Shown here piece by piece: positions 8,260 through 16,520 of a DNA stretch of 64,000 nt. The notes under the pieces were generated by a model. That model saw only the letters and a program-made list of their open reading frames with translations, was not told the DNA's origin and did not search any database. Position 1 is the first letter of the stretch. The number at the start of each line of letters is the position of its first letter. Both the position numbers and the translations under genes were made by a program. The DNA is from Halobacillus halophilus (GTDB lineage: Bacteria > Bacillota > Bacilli > Bacillales > Halobacillaceae): positions 1 to 64,000 of the forward strand of contig NZ_JAIVAL010000003.1 of NCBI RefSeq assembly GCF_020171985.1. Direction: 5' to 3'.

Positions 8260-8562
8260 TTAAATGCTAAATTCGCCTCGTTCATTAGATTCCTCAGAAT
8301 CTTGAGATTGAGAGCCCAGACGCTGCTCTGCAAGACGGCCACCAATACCTTCTTCTTCTACTTCATCGCGAAGAAGACCTACGGCTTCTGCATAACGGAG
8401 CCAAGTATCCACACTTGCGATAACCACTCTTGCTTCTACCGTGATTAGTTCAATACCGACGACAGATACACGGGCAAACGCATCAATTACAATCCCTTTA
8501 TCAAGAATACGGTCTACTACCTCTGCGAGACTTGAACTATCTGTTGATTTTTGTATAGCCAT
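8260..8562 (-). CDS. gvpA: Major gas vesicle shell protein GvpA (GvpB of B. megaterium)
   Basis: 100 residues. The core [56 protein letters not shown] is nearly the canonical GvpA sequence. The acidic C-terminal tail ends in FSI, as in B. megaterium GvpB. It forms the ribbed hydrophobic wall of the vesicle. The ATG at 8562 has AAAGGAG seven bases upstream; the ATG at 8568 is too close. This is the only full shell-type GvpA in the operon; GvpS and GvpJ are minor paralogs. Confidence 0.96.
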   Translation of the reverse strand: MAIQKSTDSSSLAEVVDRILDKGIVIDAFARVSVVGIELITVEARVVIASVDTWLRYAEAVGLLRDEVEEEGIGGRLAEQRLGSQSQDSEESNERGEFSI

Positions 8563-8582
8563 TTTCATTCTCCTTTCAAATT

Positions 8583-9332
8583 TTATCCATGATATGTTTT
8601 GATATCTTCAATTCCCTTCACATCTTTAGGACCTTTGACGTTGGGAGCACTCTTAATGTTATTCAGCCCCTTAGCATCTGTTGGCCCCTTAATGCTGTTG
8701 GAACTTTTGAGCTCATTCACACCTTTTAGATCGGTGGAGCTTTTTACCTGAGGAGCACTTTTCATTTGACTGAGCCCCTTTATATTAGAGGGACCTTTAA
8801 GCTTGGAAGAGCTCCTGACGTTCGATATCCCTTTAATGCTTTCTACACCCTTAGTTCTTCTGTCAGAGTTTCGAGAGCGTTGGCTTTCTCTAATCTTTTC
8901 TTGAAGTTCTTCGCCAGACTCTCTTACAGAAGCAATCTTTTCACGGAGCTGCAAGAGTTTTTCCTGGAGCTTTTTCTCTGCTTCATCAGCTCTTTCATGA
9001 ACTTTATTAGCATTTTCCTGCTTCTTCTCTTCGAGATTAGTTCTTAATTGTTCAATTTCTCTTCGCAGTTGTTCCTTATATTGCTGGGCTAAATAGTCAC
9101 TGGCTTCATCCTGCGCTTCTTCCGTAACTTCCTGGGAAGCTTCCTGGATTTCATCAGTGGCTTCATCCGCAAATTCAAAAGGGTGCTCTGTTCTTCTTTT
9201 GAGTTCAGAGACACTTGGAACTTTTTCACGAAAACTTTTTGCTTTCTCCTTAACACCTCCTCCAAGATCGTTAAGGAGGGAATCGTCGTTAGAAGATTGC
9301 TCTTTATTAGGTTTTTCTTCGCTCACTTCCAT
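8583..9332 (-). CDS. GvpP/GvpQ-position gas vesicle protein with C-terminal hexapeptide repeats
   Basis: 249 residues, first gene of the operon, in the place where B. megaterium has gvpP and gvpQ. Residues about 25-50 hold [20 protein letters not shown]. Residues 55-155 are charged and helical, likely coiled coil ([24 protein letters not shown]). The last third is fourteen back-to-back hexapeptides of pattern [KR][GS]xxx[ILVMA], such as [18 protein letters not shown] and KGPSNI. The family assignment rests on position and composition, so I give no symbol. The ATG at 9332 follows AAAGGA at nine bases. The repeat region may form a solenoid or a strap along the vesicle ribs; that is inference. 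Confidence 0.7.
   Translation of the reverse strand: MEVSEEKPNKEQSSNDDSLLNDLGGGVKEKAKSFREKVPSVSELKRRTEHPFEFADEATDEIQEASQEVTEEAQDEASDYLAQQYKEQLRREIEQLRTNLEEKKQENANKVHERADEAEKKLQEKLLQLREKIASVRESGEELQEKIRESQRSRNSDRRTKGVESIKGISNVRSSSKLKGPSNIKGLSQMKSAPQVKSSTDLKGVNELKSSNSIKGPTDAKGLNNIKSAPNVKGPKDVKGIEDIKTYHG
8601..8852 (-). repeat. Fourteen in-frame hexapeptide (18-bp) repeats
   Basis: The coding sequence keeps strict period 18 for 252 bases. Each unit starts Lys/Arg plus Gly/Ser and ends in an aliphatic residue. Units diverge in the middle three residues, so the array is old and kept by selection on protein form, not by recent duplication. Confidence 0.85.
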
Positions 9333-9391
9333 CAACTCTTTTCCTTTATTTAACTATCGACTAACAAATATTGTGCTATTTTTTATCCTTA

Positions 9392-9416
9392 GTTCCCATG
9401 AGAGCTATATTGAAAC
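9392..9416 (-). promoter_or_regulatory. Candidate sigma-B-type promoter of the gvp operon
   Basis: Minus strand: GTTTCA (9416-9411), 13-base spacer, GGGAAC (9397-9392). This resembles the general-stress consensus GTTTAA-N12-15-GGGTAT. The -10 box lies about 60 bases before the first gvp start. I see no good sigma-A promoter in 9333-9590, which otherwise holds only AT-rich sequence and the terminator at 9596. A match of this quality can occur by chance. Confidence 0.4.
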
Positions 9417-9595
9417 CTTATAAAAAGGGATATAAGCAAAAAATGGTTAATTTTTCATTAATTATTACAGAGGATTCCAACTTTTACCTCAGTAATTCCA
9501 AGGGGTTAGAAGGCTTATTGATTCATATATTACATTTTTTACATTTTAATTATATAAAGATAGTTTTTTGGAGAGGCAGCTTATATTTTTGTAGA

Positions 9596-9637
9596 AAAAA
9601 AGAGTCTTGCGAGAAAGCTCGCAAGACTCTTTTTATT
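9596..9637 (-). terminator. Terminator after the FAH-family gene
   Basis: 13-bp stem AGAGTCTTGCGAG (9601-9613)/CTCGCAAGACTCT (9618-9630), loop AAAG, with A/T runs on both sides. Confidence 0.88.
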
Positions 9638-10391
9638 TATTTACATAATTACGTAATTTTCCTATACCTTCGATTTCAATTTCTAATTCGTCTCCAGGAG
9701 AAAGCGGTCCAACTCCTGATGGCGTTCCGGTCATAAGCACATCCCCTGGCTTTAACGTCATCACCTTAGTAACCTGTACAAGGATCTCTTCTACACTATG
9801 GATCAAATCACTTGTACTAGAATCCTGCTTCACTTCTCCATTCAATGTAAGTTTGATCCGAGTATTTCCCGGGTCAAGGTCGGTTTCAATCACTGGTCCG
9901 AGCGGTTTAAAAGTAGGATAAGACTTGGCCCGGGTGTACTGACCATCTTTCTTTTGCAAATAACGGTCGGAAACATCATTCCCACATGTGTACCCAAGCA
10001 CATAAGATAAAGCTTCTTCTTTGGTTACATCCTTCGCTTCTTTCCCTATTACTACAGCCAATTCGGCTTCGTAATCAATCCGGTGATCTTCTGTTGGAAG
10101 GGTAATCCCATCATTATGACCAATGACGGCTGTCGGCGACAGCATAAACATCATGGGCTCTTCAGGAAGAGGCTTCCCCTGTTCTTCAGCGTGAAGGGCA
10201 TAATTCAGACCTATAGCTATAAGCTGGCCCGGTTCAGCAGGAGCCAATACTTCCACTTCGTCCAGCGAATCGGTAGCGGATAACTTTTGAACAGGGCCTT
10301 CTATGTAATTGCCATCCAGTCGGGTGATTGTCTCGTTTTCGAGCACCCCATAATAAATTGAATCTTCTTTACGATAACGGATATACTTCAT
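9633..10391 (-). CDS. Fumarylacetoacetate hydrolase family protein
   Basis: 252 residues. FAH fold landmarks: IAIGLNYALHAEEQGKPLPEEPMMFM, the metal-binding Glu pair in DYEAELAVVIG, the Asp in GNDVSDRYLQ, RAKSYPTFKPLGP, and GDVLMTGTPSGVGPLSPGD. Members hydrolyse or decarboxylate acylpyruvates and similar 1,3-diketo acids with Mg2+ or Mn2+. The start at 10391 (MKYIRYRKE) has GAGGGGAG upstream; a longer frame to 10436 lacks one. It is monocistronic, divergent from the acyltransferase gene. Specific substrate cannot be read from the sequence. Confidence 0.88.
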   Translation of the reverse strand: MKYIRYRKEDSIYYGVLENETITRLDGNYIEGPVQKLSATDSLDEVEVLAPAEPGQLIAIGLNYALHAEEQGKPLPEEPMMFMLSPTAVIGHNDGITLPTEDHRIDYEAELAVVIGKEAKDVTKEEALSYVLGYTCGNDVSDRYLQKKDGQYTRAKSYPTFKPLGPVIETDLDPGNTRIKLTLNGEVKQDSSTSDLIHSVEEILVQVTKVMTLKPGDVLMTGTPSGVGPLSPGDELEIEIEGIGKLRNYVNK

Positions 10392-10451
10392 CGGAAAACT
10401 CCCCTCTTTAGTAATGACTCTATTATAAATCAACATCCCAGGCTAATCCTA

Positions 10452-10502
10452 CCAAAACCTTCCACCTCAGGTCATCCATATTGTGGATGACCTGAGGTGG
10501 AA
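10452..10502. repeat. Palindromic element, copy A (full)
   Basis: 18-bp arms TTCCACCTCAGGTCATCC (10460-10477) and its exact complement (10485-10502) around loop ATATTGT. The left arm and its eight preceding bases are identical to copy B near 35851. It lies between two divergent genes. Confidence 0.85.
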
Positions 10503-10604
10503 ATAAATCCCTGCTTTAAACTACTAAATATTATCAAATTGTTCTATCAATCTAGGTGAAATCGTAATACAATGACAGAGTATAATAAAAGGAGGCCTCA
10601 ACTC

Positions 10605-11702
10605 TTGAAAAAAGGCTTTGTAAATGAAATTTTCTTTATCCGATTTGTTGCTTGTATGTGTGTTGTTCTTATTCATTCTATTACAATGACCCGAAGCAAC
10701 CTCGACGTATCAGCTTCTACAACAAGTGTCACCTATATAATTAATATGAGCATGATGTTCGCCACCCCGGTCTTCGTCATGATTTCGGAGTTTTTGCTAT
10801 CTTACTCTTATCCTGATCGCCTCCCGAAATCATTTTGGAAGAAAAGAATACTATATATTCTGGTTCCTTACCTCGTGCTCGCAGCCGTTTACTCCGTGTA
10901 TGCCCTTGGTCTTGATGGTTTAACATGGTCAGCCTTTGGCGAGCTGTTCTTTAAGAAAACCCTTCTTGGCGCCTGGCACGGATATTTCGTACTGATTATC
11001 TTTCAGTTTTATGCACTGCACTTTTTATTGAAGAAATCCTTTGATCGCTTTCCCCCACTATTGGTAATCGGTCTTGCTTTAATAATTAACCTTATGTATC
11101 TCGGATTTTTTAATTTTAAAGGGACGATCTCAGGGCTTGAATTTATGTGGGAGTATTATCAGCTTCCGTTTCTAGGCTGGTTTTTCTACTTCACGGTTGC
11201 TTATTACGCAGGAAAACATCTCGACGAGTTTCTTTCTTATCTGAAGAAATATAGATTATGGATTATCGGTGGAGCAGTCTTTGCCGGAATCATTCCTATC
11301 TATTTAAGAATTTCCGGTGTATTGACCTCCGTCAGCTCAAAAAGATTTGATATCATTTTCTACACGTTCCTTGTATTTTGTGTCCTCTATCTGATTGCTA
11401 TGAAGTTAAATAAGGTACCGAAGCCTGTCCTTTGGGTCAGCAGCTGTTCCTACAGCATTTATCTGCTTCACCCCTTGTTTCAATATAATGCGGTCGGTTG
11501 GTTTGAGTCCATTCAGCTGCCGTCTAATATAGTCGTTTATATTTTGGCATTCTTTGCTTTAGGTGTAGCAGGCCCTATCGTTATGAGTTATCTATTTAAT
11601 CTGATCCCTTTTGGGAGTTTGATTACCGGACGAATTAATATGCCGAACCTCGGCTCCTCTTCTTCCCAAAAACCTGTTGTCACGAAAGGAAAAGCATCCT
11701 AA
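10605..11702 (+). CDS. Membrane acyltransferase, acyltransferase-3 family
   Basis: 365 residues with about ten membrane segments. The N-terminal IRFVACMCVVLIHS carries the conserved His after the first Arg segment that marks the acyltransferase-3 (OafA/NodX/YrhL-like) family. Such proteins move acyl groups onto polysaccharide, peptidoglycan or antibiotic acceptors across the membrane. The TTG at 10605 is preferred: AAAGGAGG lies eight bases before it, while the upstream ATG at 10572 has no ribosome site. It is alone, with a terminator right after the stop. Acceptor unknown. Confidence 0.85.
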   Translation: MKKGFVNEIFFIRFVACMCVVLIHSITMTRSNLDVSASTTSVTYIINMSMMFATPVFVMISEFLLSYSYPDRLPKSFWKKRILYILVPYLVLAAVYSVYALGLDGLTWSAFGELFFKKTLLGAWHGYFVLIIFQFYALHFLLKKSFDRFPPLLVIGLALIINLMYLGFFNFKGTISGLEFMWEYYQLPFLGWFFYFTVAYYAGKHLDEFLSYLKKYRLWIIGGAVFAGIIPIYLRISGVLTSVSSKRFDIIFYTFLVFCVLYLIAMKLNKVPKPVLWVSSCSYSIYLLHPLFQYNAVGWFESIQLPSNIVVYILAFFALGVAGPIVMSYLFNLIPFGSLITGRINMPNLGSSSSQKPVVTKGKAS

Positions 11703-11703
11703 T

Positions 11704-11734
11704 AAAAAGGCACCCATTCCAGGGGTGCCTTTTT
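11704..11734 (+). terminator. Bidirectional intrinsic terminator
   Basis: AAAAAGGCACCC/GGGGTGCCTTTTT hairpin between convergent genes, serving the acyltransferase and the small minus-strand gene. Confidence 0.85.
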
Positions 11735-11744
11735 ATATTGCATT

Positions 11745-11942
11745 TTAAAAACGGCTGACGCGGATTTGATCGATTTCACTTGAAAGTGGGTATTTCACAC
11801 GAAACTTTCGATTAATCGCGTGAATGAGGCCATGCTTCGCCTCTTCACTTCTAATTCCACTTTCTGATATATCCTCGTGCTGGTAATTAACTTCAAAGTC
11901 AATCTGGTGGTTCTTATAGTGAATTTGTCCAGATACTACCAT
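11745..11942 (-). CDS. Small protein of unknown function
   Basis: 65 residues, mixed alpha/beta with no membrane segment: MVVSGQIHYKNHQIDFEVNY then GIRSEEAKHGLIHAINRKFRVKYPLSSEIDQIRVSRF. I do not recognise the family. It starts 17 bases after the pcp stop with a GGAGGA-type site, so it probably shares the pcp transcript. The terminator follows its stop. Confidence 0.6.
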   Translation of the reverse strand: MVVSGQIHYKNHQIDFEVNYQHEDISESGIRSEEAKHGLIHAINRKFRVKYPLSSEIDQIRVSRF

Positions 11943-11959
11943 AAAATAGATCCTCCTTC

Positions 11960-12562
11960 TTACTCCAGTGTCTGAATCATTGTTTCAATACCTTCTTGCA
12001 GGGTTGATAAAGGCCATGCCGGCATTTCAGGCTCGTCCATCGCAATTTCAAAAGATGCTGGTATATGAACAAAACCTGCCGGAATCGTTTTATCCATTTG
12101 ATGGAGTTCATGCAACAGCGAATACATAACATTATTACAAAGATAGGTGCCCGCTGTGTTAGATATTGAAGCGGGTATTCCTTTTTCTCTTAGACATGTA
12201 ACTATATTTTTAATTGGGAGCTTAGAAAAGTAAGCATCGGCCCCCTCTTCCTGAATCGGTTCATCCTCAGGGACGTATCCATCATTATCTGGTGCCCCGT
12301 CTTTAACATTAATCGCTACCCGTTCGGGTGTAATTCTTTTACGATGAGCCGCCATTCCTAATGTGATGACAGCATCGGGATTAATATGATGATAATGAGT
12401 GAGCAGCTCTTCAGCTGAACGATTAAAGTCTACGGGCAGGACAACCCCTTTAATAGTATAGTTCCCAATCGTCCGTCCATCCAGATATTCTACGATGGAT
12501 TCTGTCGGGTTGAATGCAAAATTTAAAAAAGGTTCAAAACCTGTTAATAATAATTTTTTCAT
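11960..12562 (-). CDS. pcp: Pyrrolidone-carboxylate peptidase (pyroglutamyl peptidase I)
   Basis: 200-residue C15 cysteine peptidase that removes N-terminal pyroglutamate from peptides in the cytoplasm. Landmarks: KKLLLTGFEPFLNFAFNPTE at the N-terminus, ITPERVAINV (catalytic Glu region), SNTAGTYLCNNVMY (catalytic Cys) and GFVHIPAS (catalytic His). Length is typical. The start at 12562 has AAGGCGG upstream; the longer frame to 12598 does not. A frameshifted small membrane gene precedes it by 20 bases, and a 65-residue protein follows. Confidence 0.95.
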   Translation of the reverse strand: MKKLLLTGFEPFLNFAFNPTESIVEYLDGRTIGNYTIKGVVLPVDFNRSAEELLTHYHHINPDAVITLGMAAHRKRITPERVAINVKDGAPDNDGYVPEDEPIQEEGADAYFSKLPIKNIVTCLREKGIPASISNTAGTYLCNNVMYSLLHELHQMDKTIPAGFVHIPASFEIAMDEPEMPAWPLSTLQEGIETMIQTLE

Positions 12563-12582
12563 GTGCAGACCGCCTTTCTTGT

Positions 12583-12949
12583 TTATGAGAGGACCCACAA
12601 GAGAATAACAGAATACAGGATGGATCCTCCACCTGCTCCTAAAAAGATCAACTTACAACGCTTAAGCCATACTTCTTTCCAATCTCTCCATTCGTAAGCC
12701 TCAGCAATTCTCTCATCGGCCCTCTCCTGAGCTCTCGAGCGTGGAACGATCAATGAAGAGAGCCTCTTAAAACCTCCGAAGAAAATATGAAGAAATCCCG
12801 TTTGGCCGATGTAAAAGCTGGCTAATAAAAAGAATAAGCCCCCAATAAAAGGATTCGTTGATCACTACTGCTTCACCAAGACCCATTCCCGAATGAATCA
12901 AAAACCATGCAGAAAATGAGAGTAACAATGTAATGATATAGATTTTCAA
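12583..12949 (-). pseudogene. Small membrane protein gene (DUF3899-like), interrupted by one-base frameshift
   Basis: The first frame from 12949 reads MKIYIITLLLSFSAWFLIHS...INESF and then drifts into nonsense ending in FLRRF. If one T of the TTTT run near 12850 is skipped, the other frame continues IGGLFFLLASFYIGQTGFLHIFFGGFKRL, a charged middle, and a last membrane helix SILYSVILLWVLS, stopping at TAA 12585-12583. The total of 367 bases is one more than a multiple of three. The combined 121-residue plan (two N-terminal helices, GFF.I.F.GFKRL, C-terminal helix) resembles DUF3899 proteins. It could be a true pseudogene, a sequencing error, or slippage at the T run. Confidence 0.75.
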
Positions 12950-13211
12950 GTGGATGCTCCTCTCACGGACATTACATAGAAGGAAACCGGATTACTTATT
13001 AGACGGTAAGCAGGGTTACATGCCTACAACCAGAAGCTTCGTGGAAGCGACATATATTGACGGAGCGTGTGTGTATAAAAAGAAAATGGAACATGAATAA
13101 ATCCCCTTCCCTCTTCTTACTGAAAAAGAGAAATCTATCATTTTACTGAAAGATTATTATGGTAGAATAGAATAAGGTTTTTCACCATAAGAGGTAAAGG
13201 GGAAGGTATGT
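12950..13211. other. Intergenic stretch between divergent genes
   Basis: About 260 bases with the promoter region of the GAF-STAS gene. A 48-codon open frame from 12954 lacks a ribosome site and is not called. No repeat or strong hairpin seen. Confidence 0.5.
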
Positions 13212-14075
13212 ATGTCCAGTCAATATAATTTAGCCTCTTCCGAATTTCACTCATTAAAGACGGTGTCTCGTAAAATGTTTGAAATCATCAGCAGGCAATT
13301 AAATGTAAATACAGCATATGTTACGAAGCGCGGCGAGAAAGCGATGACCGTTCTTAGCTCGTTTAATAGAGAGGACGAAATTATCCCTGAAGGCTATCGC
13401 GTAGAGTATGGCGGGACTTACTGCCGGCTGATTATCTCGGACGATAGGGATTATATGCACACGAATAATTTAACGAAGGATGAATTGACGCGAGAACTCG
13501 AAGTCACGTCCCAGTTGGAAGTAAAGGGTTTTCTTGGTGTCACCTTAAAAAACACGAATGGTCATGTATTCGGTACATTATGTGTGATGGATAAAGAAGA
13601 AAAGAACTTCAGTAATGAGGATGTGGAATATTTAAAATCAATGGCCGAGATTCTTTCTCATCTGATTGATTTAGATGAAACAAAATATAACATGGGATTA
13701 TTAAATGTGCCCATTATTCCAATTACGAGCGGTGTTTCTATTCTGACACTGCAGGGCATTATTGATGGATACAGAGCAGATAAGATCATGGAAACAGTAC
13801 TTCAGTACGGAGTTGATCACGATATCGACTCTTTTGTTATCGACTTGTCTGGACTCGTAATTGTCGATAACACCTTTCCAAGTGTGTTGATTGAGCTGGT
13901 CCGATCTTTAAAATTGATGGGAATGGAAACCATCATGACAGGGATTACGCCGGAAATTGCAAAACATGAAGTCAACAACACTCAGCTACTTCACTTAAAT
14001 ACTAAAACAGTGCCGAATCTTGAGTCCGCGCTTGAGTATATTGGATTTAGGCTAATAGAAAAGCAGGAAACGTAA
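13212..14075 (+). CDS. GAF-STAS domain regulator (RsbR-like architecture)
   Basis: 287 residues. Residues about 15-160 form a GAF sensor domain (TLCVMDKEEKNFSNEDVEYLKSMAEILSHLI). Residues about 165-280 form a STAS domain (PIIPITSGVSILTLQGIIDGYRADKIMETVL, FVIDLSGLVIVDNTFPSVLIELVRSLKLMGMETIMTGITPEIA). The second part closely follows the RsbR-type STAS domain of the stressosome, where conserved Thr residues are phosphorylated by RsbT. Here the usual DT after the VV is DNT, so the phosphosite may be shifted or lost. It stands alone. Likely a stress or light/redox/ligand input protein for sigma-B; this is inference from architecture. Confidence 0.8.
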   Translation: MSSQYNLASSEFHSLKTVSRKMFEIISRQLNVNTAYVTKRGEKAMTVLSSFNREDEIIPEGYRVEYGGTYCRLIISDDRDYMHTNNLTKDELTRELEVTSQLEVKGFLGVTLKNTNGHVFGTLCVMDKEEKNFSNEDVEYLKSMAEILSHLIDLDETKYNMGLLNVPIIPITSGVSILTLQGIIDGYRADKIMETVLQYGVDHDIDSFVIDLSGLVIVDNTFPSVLIELVRSLKLMGMETIMTGITPEIAKHEVNNTQLLHLNTKTVPNLESALEYIGFRLIEKQET

Positions 14076-14101
14076 AACCTACCTAAATAGATCAAAAGAA
14101 T

Positions 14102-14135
14102 GAGCAGCTCCCCGGATGGGGAAGCTGCTCGTTTT
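14102..14135 (+). terminator. Bidirectional terminator
   Basis: GAGCAGCT(T)CCCC/GGGGAAGCTGCTC hairpin followed by GTTTT, between the convergent GAF-STAS and FUSC genes. Confidence 0.8.
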
Positions 14136-14165
14136 GTGCATATATGGAAAAATGAATATTCTTTT

Positions 14166-16337
14166 TTATTTCTCTCTGTCAATTCCCAGGTGGTGACCTA
14201 GCATCAAGAGGGACTGATTAATTTTCCAAATATAGTATAAATGATGAACTAGATCACCTTGATTGTCTTGATGCCCTGGTGCGAAGCGTTCAATTTTTTC
14301 CCGTTCTTCCTGTAAATCATGCAGTGTCCCTGTCCATTCCTCAGTTTCAATCATCTCTGTTAAAACTTGAATGTTATGCGTGAATTTCTCTTCCACGGTT
14401 AAAAAAACACTGCTGACTTCTTCTGGATAGTGGAAATTCTTCTGATAGGAAGAGGCGACCAGATGCTTGGCATAGTAGTTAATGGCCGTAAAGATGGTAA
14501 TCCAGCGTGGAAGTCCAGAATATTTCCTAGCCCCTGGCCCCTGAAGAACAGGTCTCGATTCATCTTCAATGGTTTGAATTTTTCCATCCAGTTCGAATGC
14601 AATATCCGCCATGTCTTTAACGCCTGTCGGCTGCTTTAAACTTTGAATATACCGCTTCACATAAGAATCAAGCTCATTTAAGTAATCCGTGAAAGCTTCC
14701 GATACCTTGTCCATGGTTTTGGTAGGATAAATGAAAGCGGAAACTCCAAGAGCGATAGCGCCTCCTGCAATCGTATCGATAACCCGGGCGCCTAACAGTT
14801 CCATACTAATTCCGCCTAGGATCAGGTCATACATAAAGGCAATCAGCATAGTAATAAACAGACTCATAATGGTGTAGGAAACCGTCAATAAGTAAAAAGC
14901 TAAAAAAATCACGGAAAATAAAAGGATCACTTCAAGTGTCGAGTTTCCAGACACAAGCGTAGCAAGGATAAAACCAATTATGGCACCAATCAGCGTTCCT
15001 ACCGAGCGCTCTAACCCCTTCAAATAAGTACGGCCTACCGTCTCAGTGCCCAATTGAACAATAAAAGTAGTCAACAGTACCCAATACGGTTGAATAGGAG
15101 AGATAAGATAACCTACTATAATGGCAATCGTTCCGGCAATGAGGGATTGAATGGCTTTTTTTGTGGTGGGCTTCAGCCCCTTCTCATCTTTCTCATCTTC
15201 CTCGTCTTCTACCGTCTCCCCCTCTGAATCTGGGTGTGGAACGTCGATCGCTTGCAGGGAATACTGGATGCGGAGTGCTCCTTCTGTAACATGACTTGCA
15301 ATGGCTTCTATACGGCGAAGCAAGTAAATCCACCCTTCCGGTCGGGAAGGCTGCTTGTTAAATAACTCATTTATGAATGAATTCAACGATCTAATGACAT
15401 TTTCCGCTTCCGCGAGGTTTTTCTCCTTATAGTCCTGATCAAGCACCTCAGCTGCCTGCAATGTCGAAATAACCTGGACAAGCAACTTACGAAGTTCAGC
15501 CATCTCGAGCGCATCATCTTTTTTCAACTTTTGTAAACTGTCAGCGAGCGTCATAACAAACATAGCCGTATCGAACACATAGAGCTTAAGCTGTTTTGCT
15601 GTGAGACCTGGCCAGATACCTTTAATATCCTGAGCACTTAAGTCAGTGGAAACATTATTCGCGTATTCCCTCAACTTCCGAACGTTGTACTCAAGCTTTC
15701 TTCTTCGTGATTCACTCGTTTCAGGATCTTGAATAATTTCAATTAAGAGTTGAAATGTAAGGTTTGCCTGGCGATGAAAAGAACGCATACTCCGCTTGAG
15801 AAGCTGAACGGAGTCCTTGAAAATGACAAAATTATAAAGGAATGCATAGATGATTCCAATGGTGATGGCCAAATAAAATAAAGGAAATTGGGCGGGTGAT
15901 AGTTTTAAGAAAGAGGAAAAATAGACTGTAAAAAACCCAATCATACCAAGCGAAAAGTATCGGCTTCCATACCTTGAGAAGTAAAAGCCACTAAAAATTA
16001 TGGCAATCATTAATGCGGAAACAAGGATGGCGTTCCAGGCTAATAAGGAACCTAACGTCACGCCGCACCCAGCGGACAGCGCAAGCAGCAGTGTGGTCAC
16101 TTGCTTCTTTTCTTTTGTATCATCCATTACGACCATGATTCCCATGAGACCGGCAATTCCTGAGATGATAGATGGTAAAAGCGGATCAAGACCCAGGAGG
16201 TTTAAAATAAGAGTAGTTGTAAAAACGGAGGAAATTAAACTAATGGTCGCTTTACCAGCCTGATTCAAACGTTTCCGTCCAGGATCAGAAGCTAATAACC
16301 GGCGGAGCCAATAGGACTTATATAGGAATTGCTTCAC
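14166..16337 (-). CDS. FUSC-family membrane protein (YccS/aromatic acid exporter-like)
   Basis: 723 residues. Two sets of about five to six membrane helices (residues about 30-165 and 395-520) are separated by a cytoplasmic helical region, followed by a C-terminal soluble domain. The second membrane block (PYWVLLTTFIVQLGTETVGRTYLKGLERSVGTLIGAIIGF) is the FUSC signature shared with AaeB and YccS. Members are thought to export aromatic acids or related compounds. The GTG at 16337 is chosen, eight bases after AAAAGGTGG; the GTG at 16349 overlaps that site. Substrate unknown. Confidence 0.82.
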   Translation of the reverse strand: MKQFLYKSYWLRRLLASDPGRKRLNQAGKATISLISSVFTTTLILNLLGLDPLLPSIISGIAGLMGIMVVMDDTKEKKQVTTLLLALSAGCGVTLGSLLAWNAILVSALMIAIIFSGFYFSRYGSRYFSLGMIGFFTVYFSSFLKLSPAQFPLFYLAITIGIIYAFLYNFVIFKDSVQLLKRSMRSFHRQANLTFQLLIEIIQDPETSESRRRKLEYNVRKLREYANNVSTDLSAQDIKGIWPGLTAKQLKLYVFDTAMFVMTLADSLQKLKKDDALEMAELRKLLVQVISTLQAAEVLDQDYKEKNLAEAENVIRSLNSFINELFNKQPSRPEGWIYLLRRIEAIASHVTEGALRIQYSLQAIDVPHPDSEGETVEDEEDEKDEKGLKPTTKKAIQSLIAGTIAIIVGYLISPIQPYWVLLTTFIVQLGTETVGRTYLKGLERSVGTLIGAIIGFILATLVSGNSTLEVILLFSVIFLAFYLLTVSYTIMSLFITMLIAFMYDLILGGISMELLGARVIDTIAGGAIALGVSAFIYPTKTMDKVSEAFTDYLNELDSYVKRYIQSLKQPTGVKDMADIAFELDGKIQTIEDESRPVLQGPGARKYSGLPRWITIFTAINYYAKHLVASSYQKNFHYPEEVSSVFLTVEEKFTHNIQVLTEMIETEEWTGTLHDLQEEREKIERFAPGHQDNQGDLVHHLYYIWKINQSLLMLGHHLGIDREK

Positions 16338-16489
16338 TGCAGCATCCACCTTTTCATGTTCATTGCTTATTATTTACTTCTTCTATGGTAAGGGGTTTTA
16401 GATTTCAGAACAACTATTATGTCCTGACTGAAAACCAAAAAACCCACCCGCAAATCCGCAATCAGATGAGAAGATGGGAAATTATGCAA

Positions 16490-16506
16490 GACCTGAGGTG
16501 GAAATT
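16490..16506 (+). repeat. Palindromic element, solo right arm (copy C)
   Basis: GACCTGAGGTGGAAAT matches the right arm of copy A, including the downstream AAAT. No left arm is nearby. It lies between the FUSC and murR genes. Confidence 0.65.
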
Positions 16507-16520
16507 AATGGATCTAGTTG

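Noticed and set aside
8601-8852. Hexapeptide repeats as an acetyltransferase left-handed beta-helix
   Set aside because: The phase is Lys-Gly followed by aliphatic at position six, not [LIV]Gxxxx, and no catalytic His or acyltransferase context exists.
10539-10586. Promoter for the acyltransferase gene (TTGTTC with TACAAT or TATAAT)
   Set aside because: Spacing is 23 or more bases for one pair, and the other -10 would place the start inside the ribosome site.
12954-13100. 48-codon plus-strand frame ending YIDGACVYKKKMEHE
   Set aside because: No ribosome site, overlaps the divergent gene's start region, and no recognisable family.
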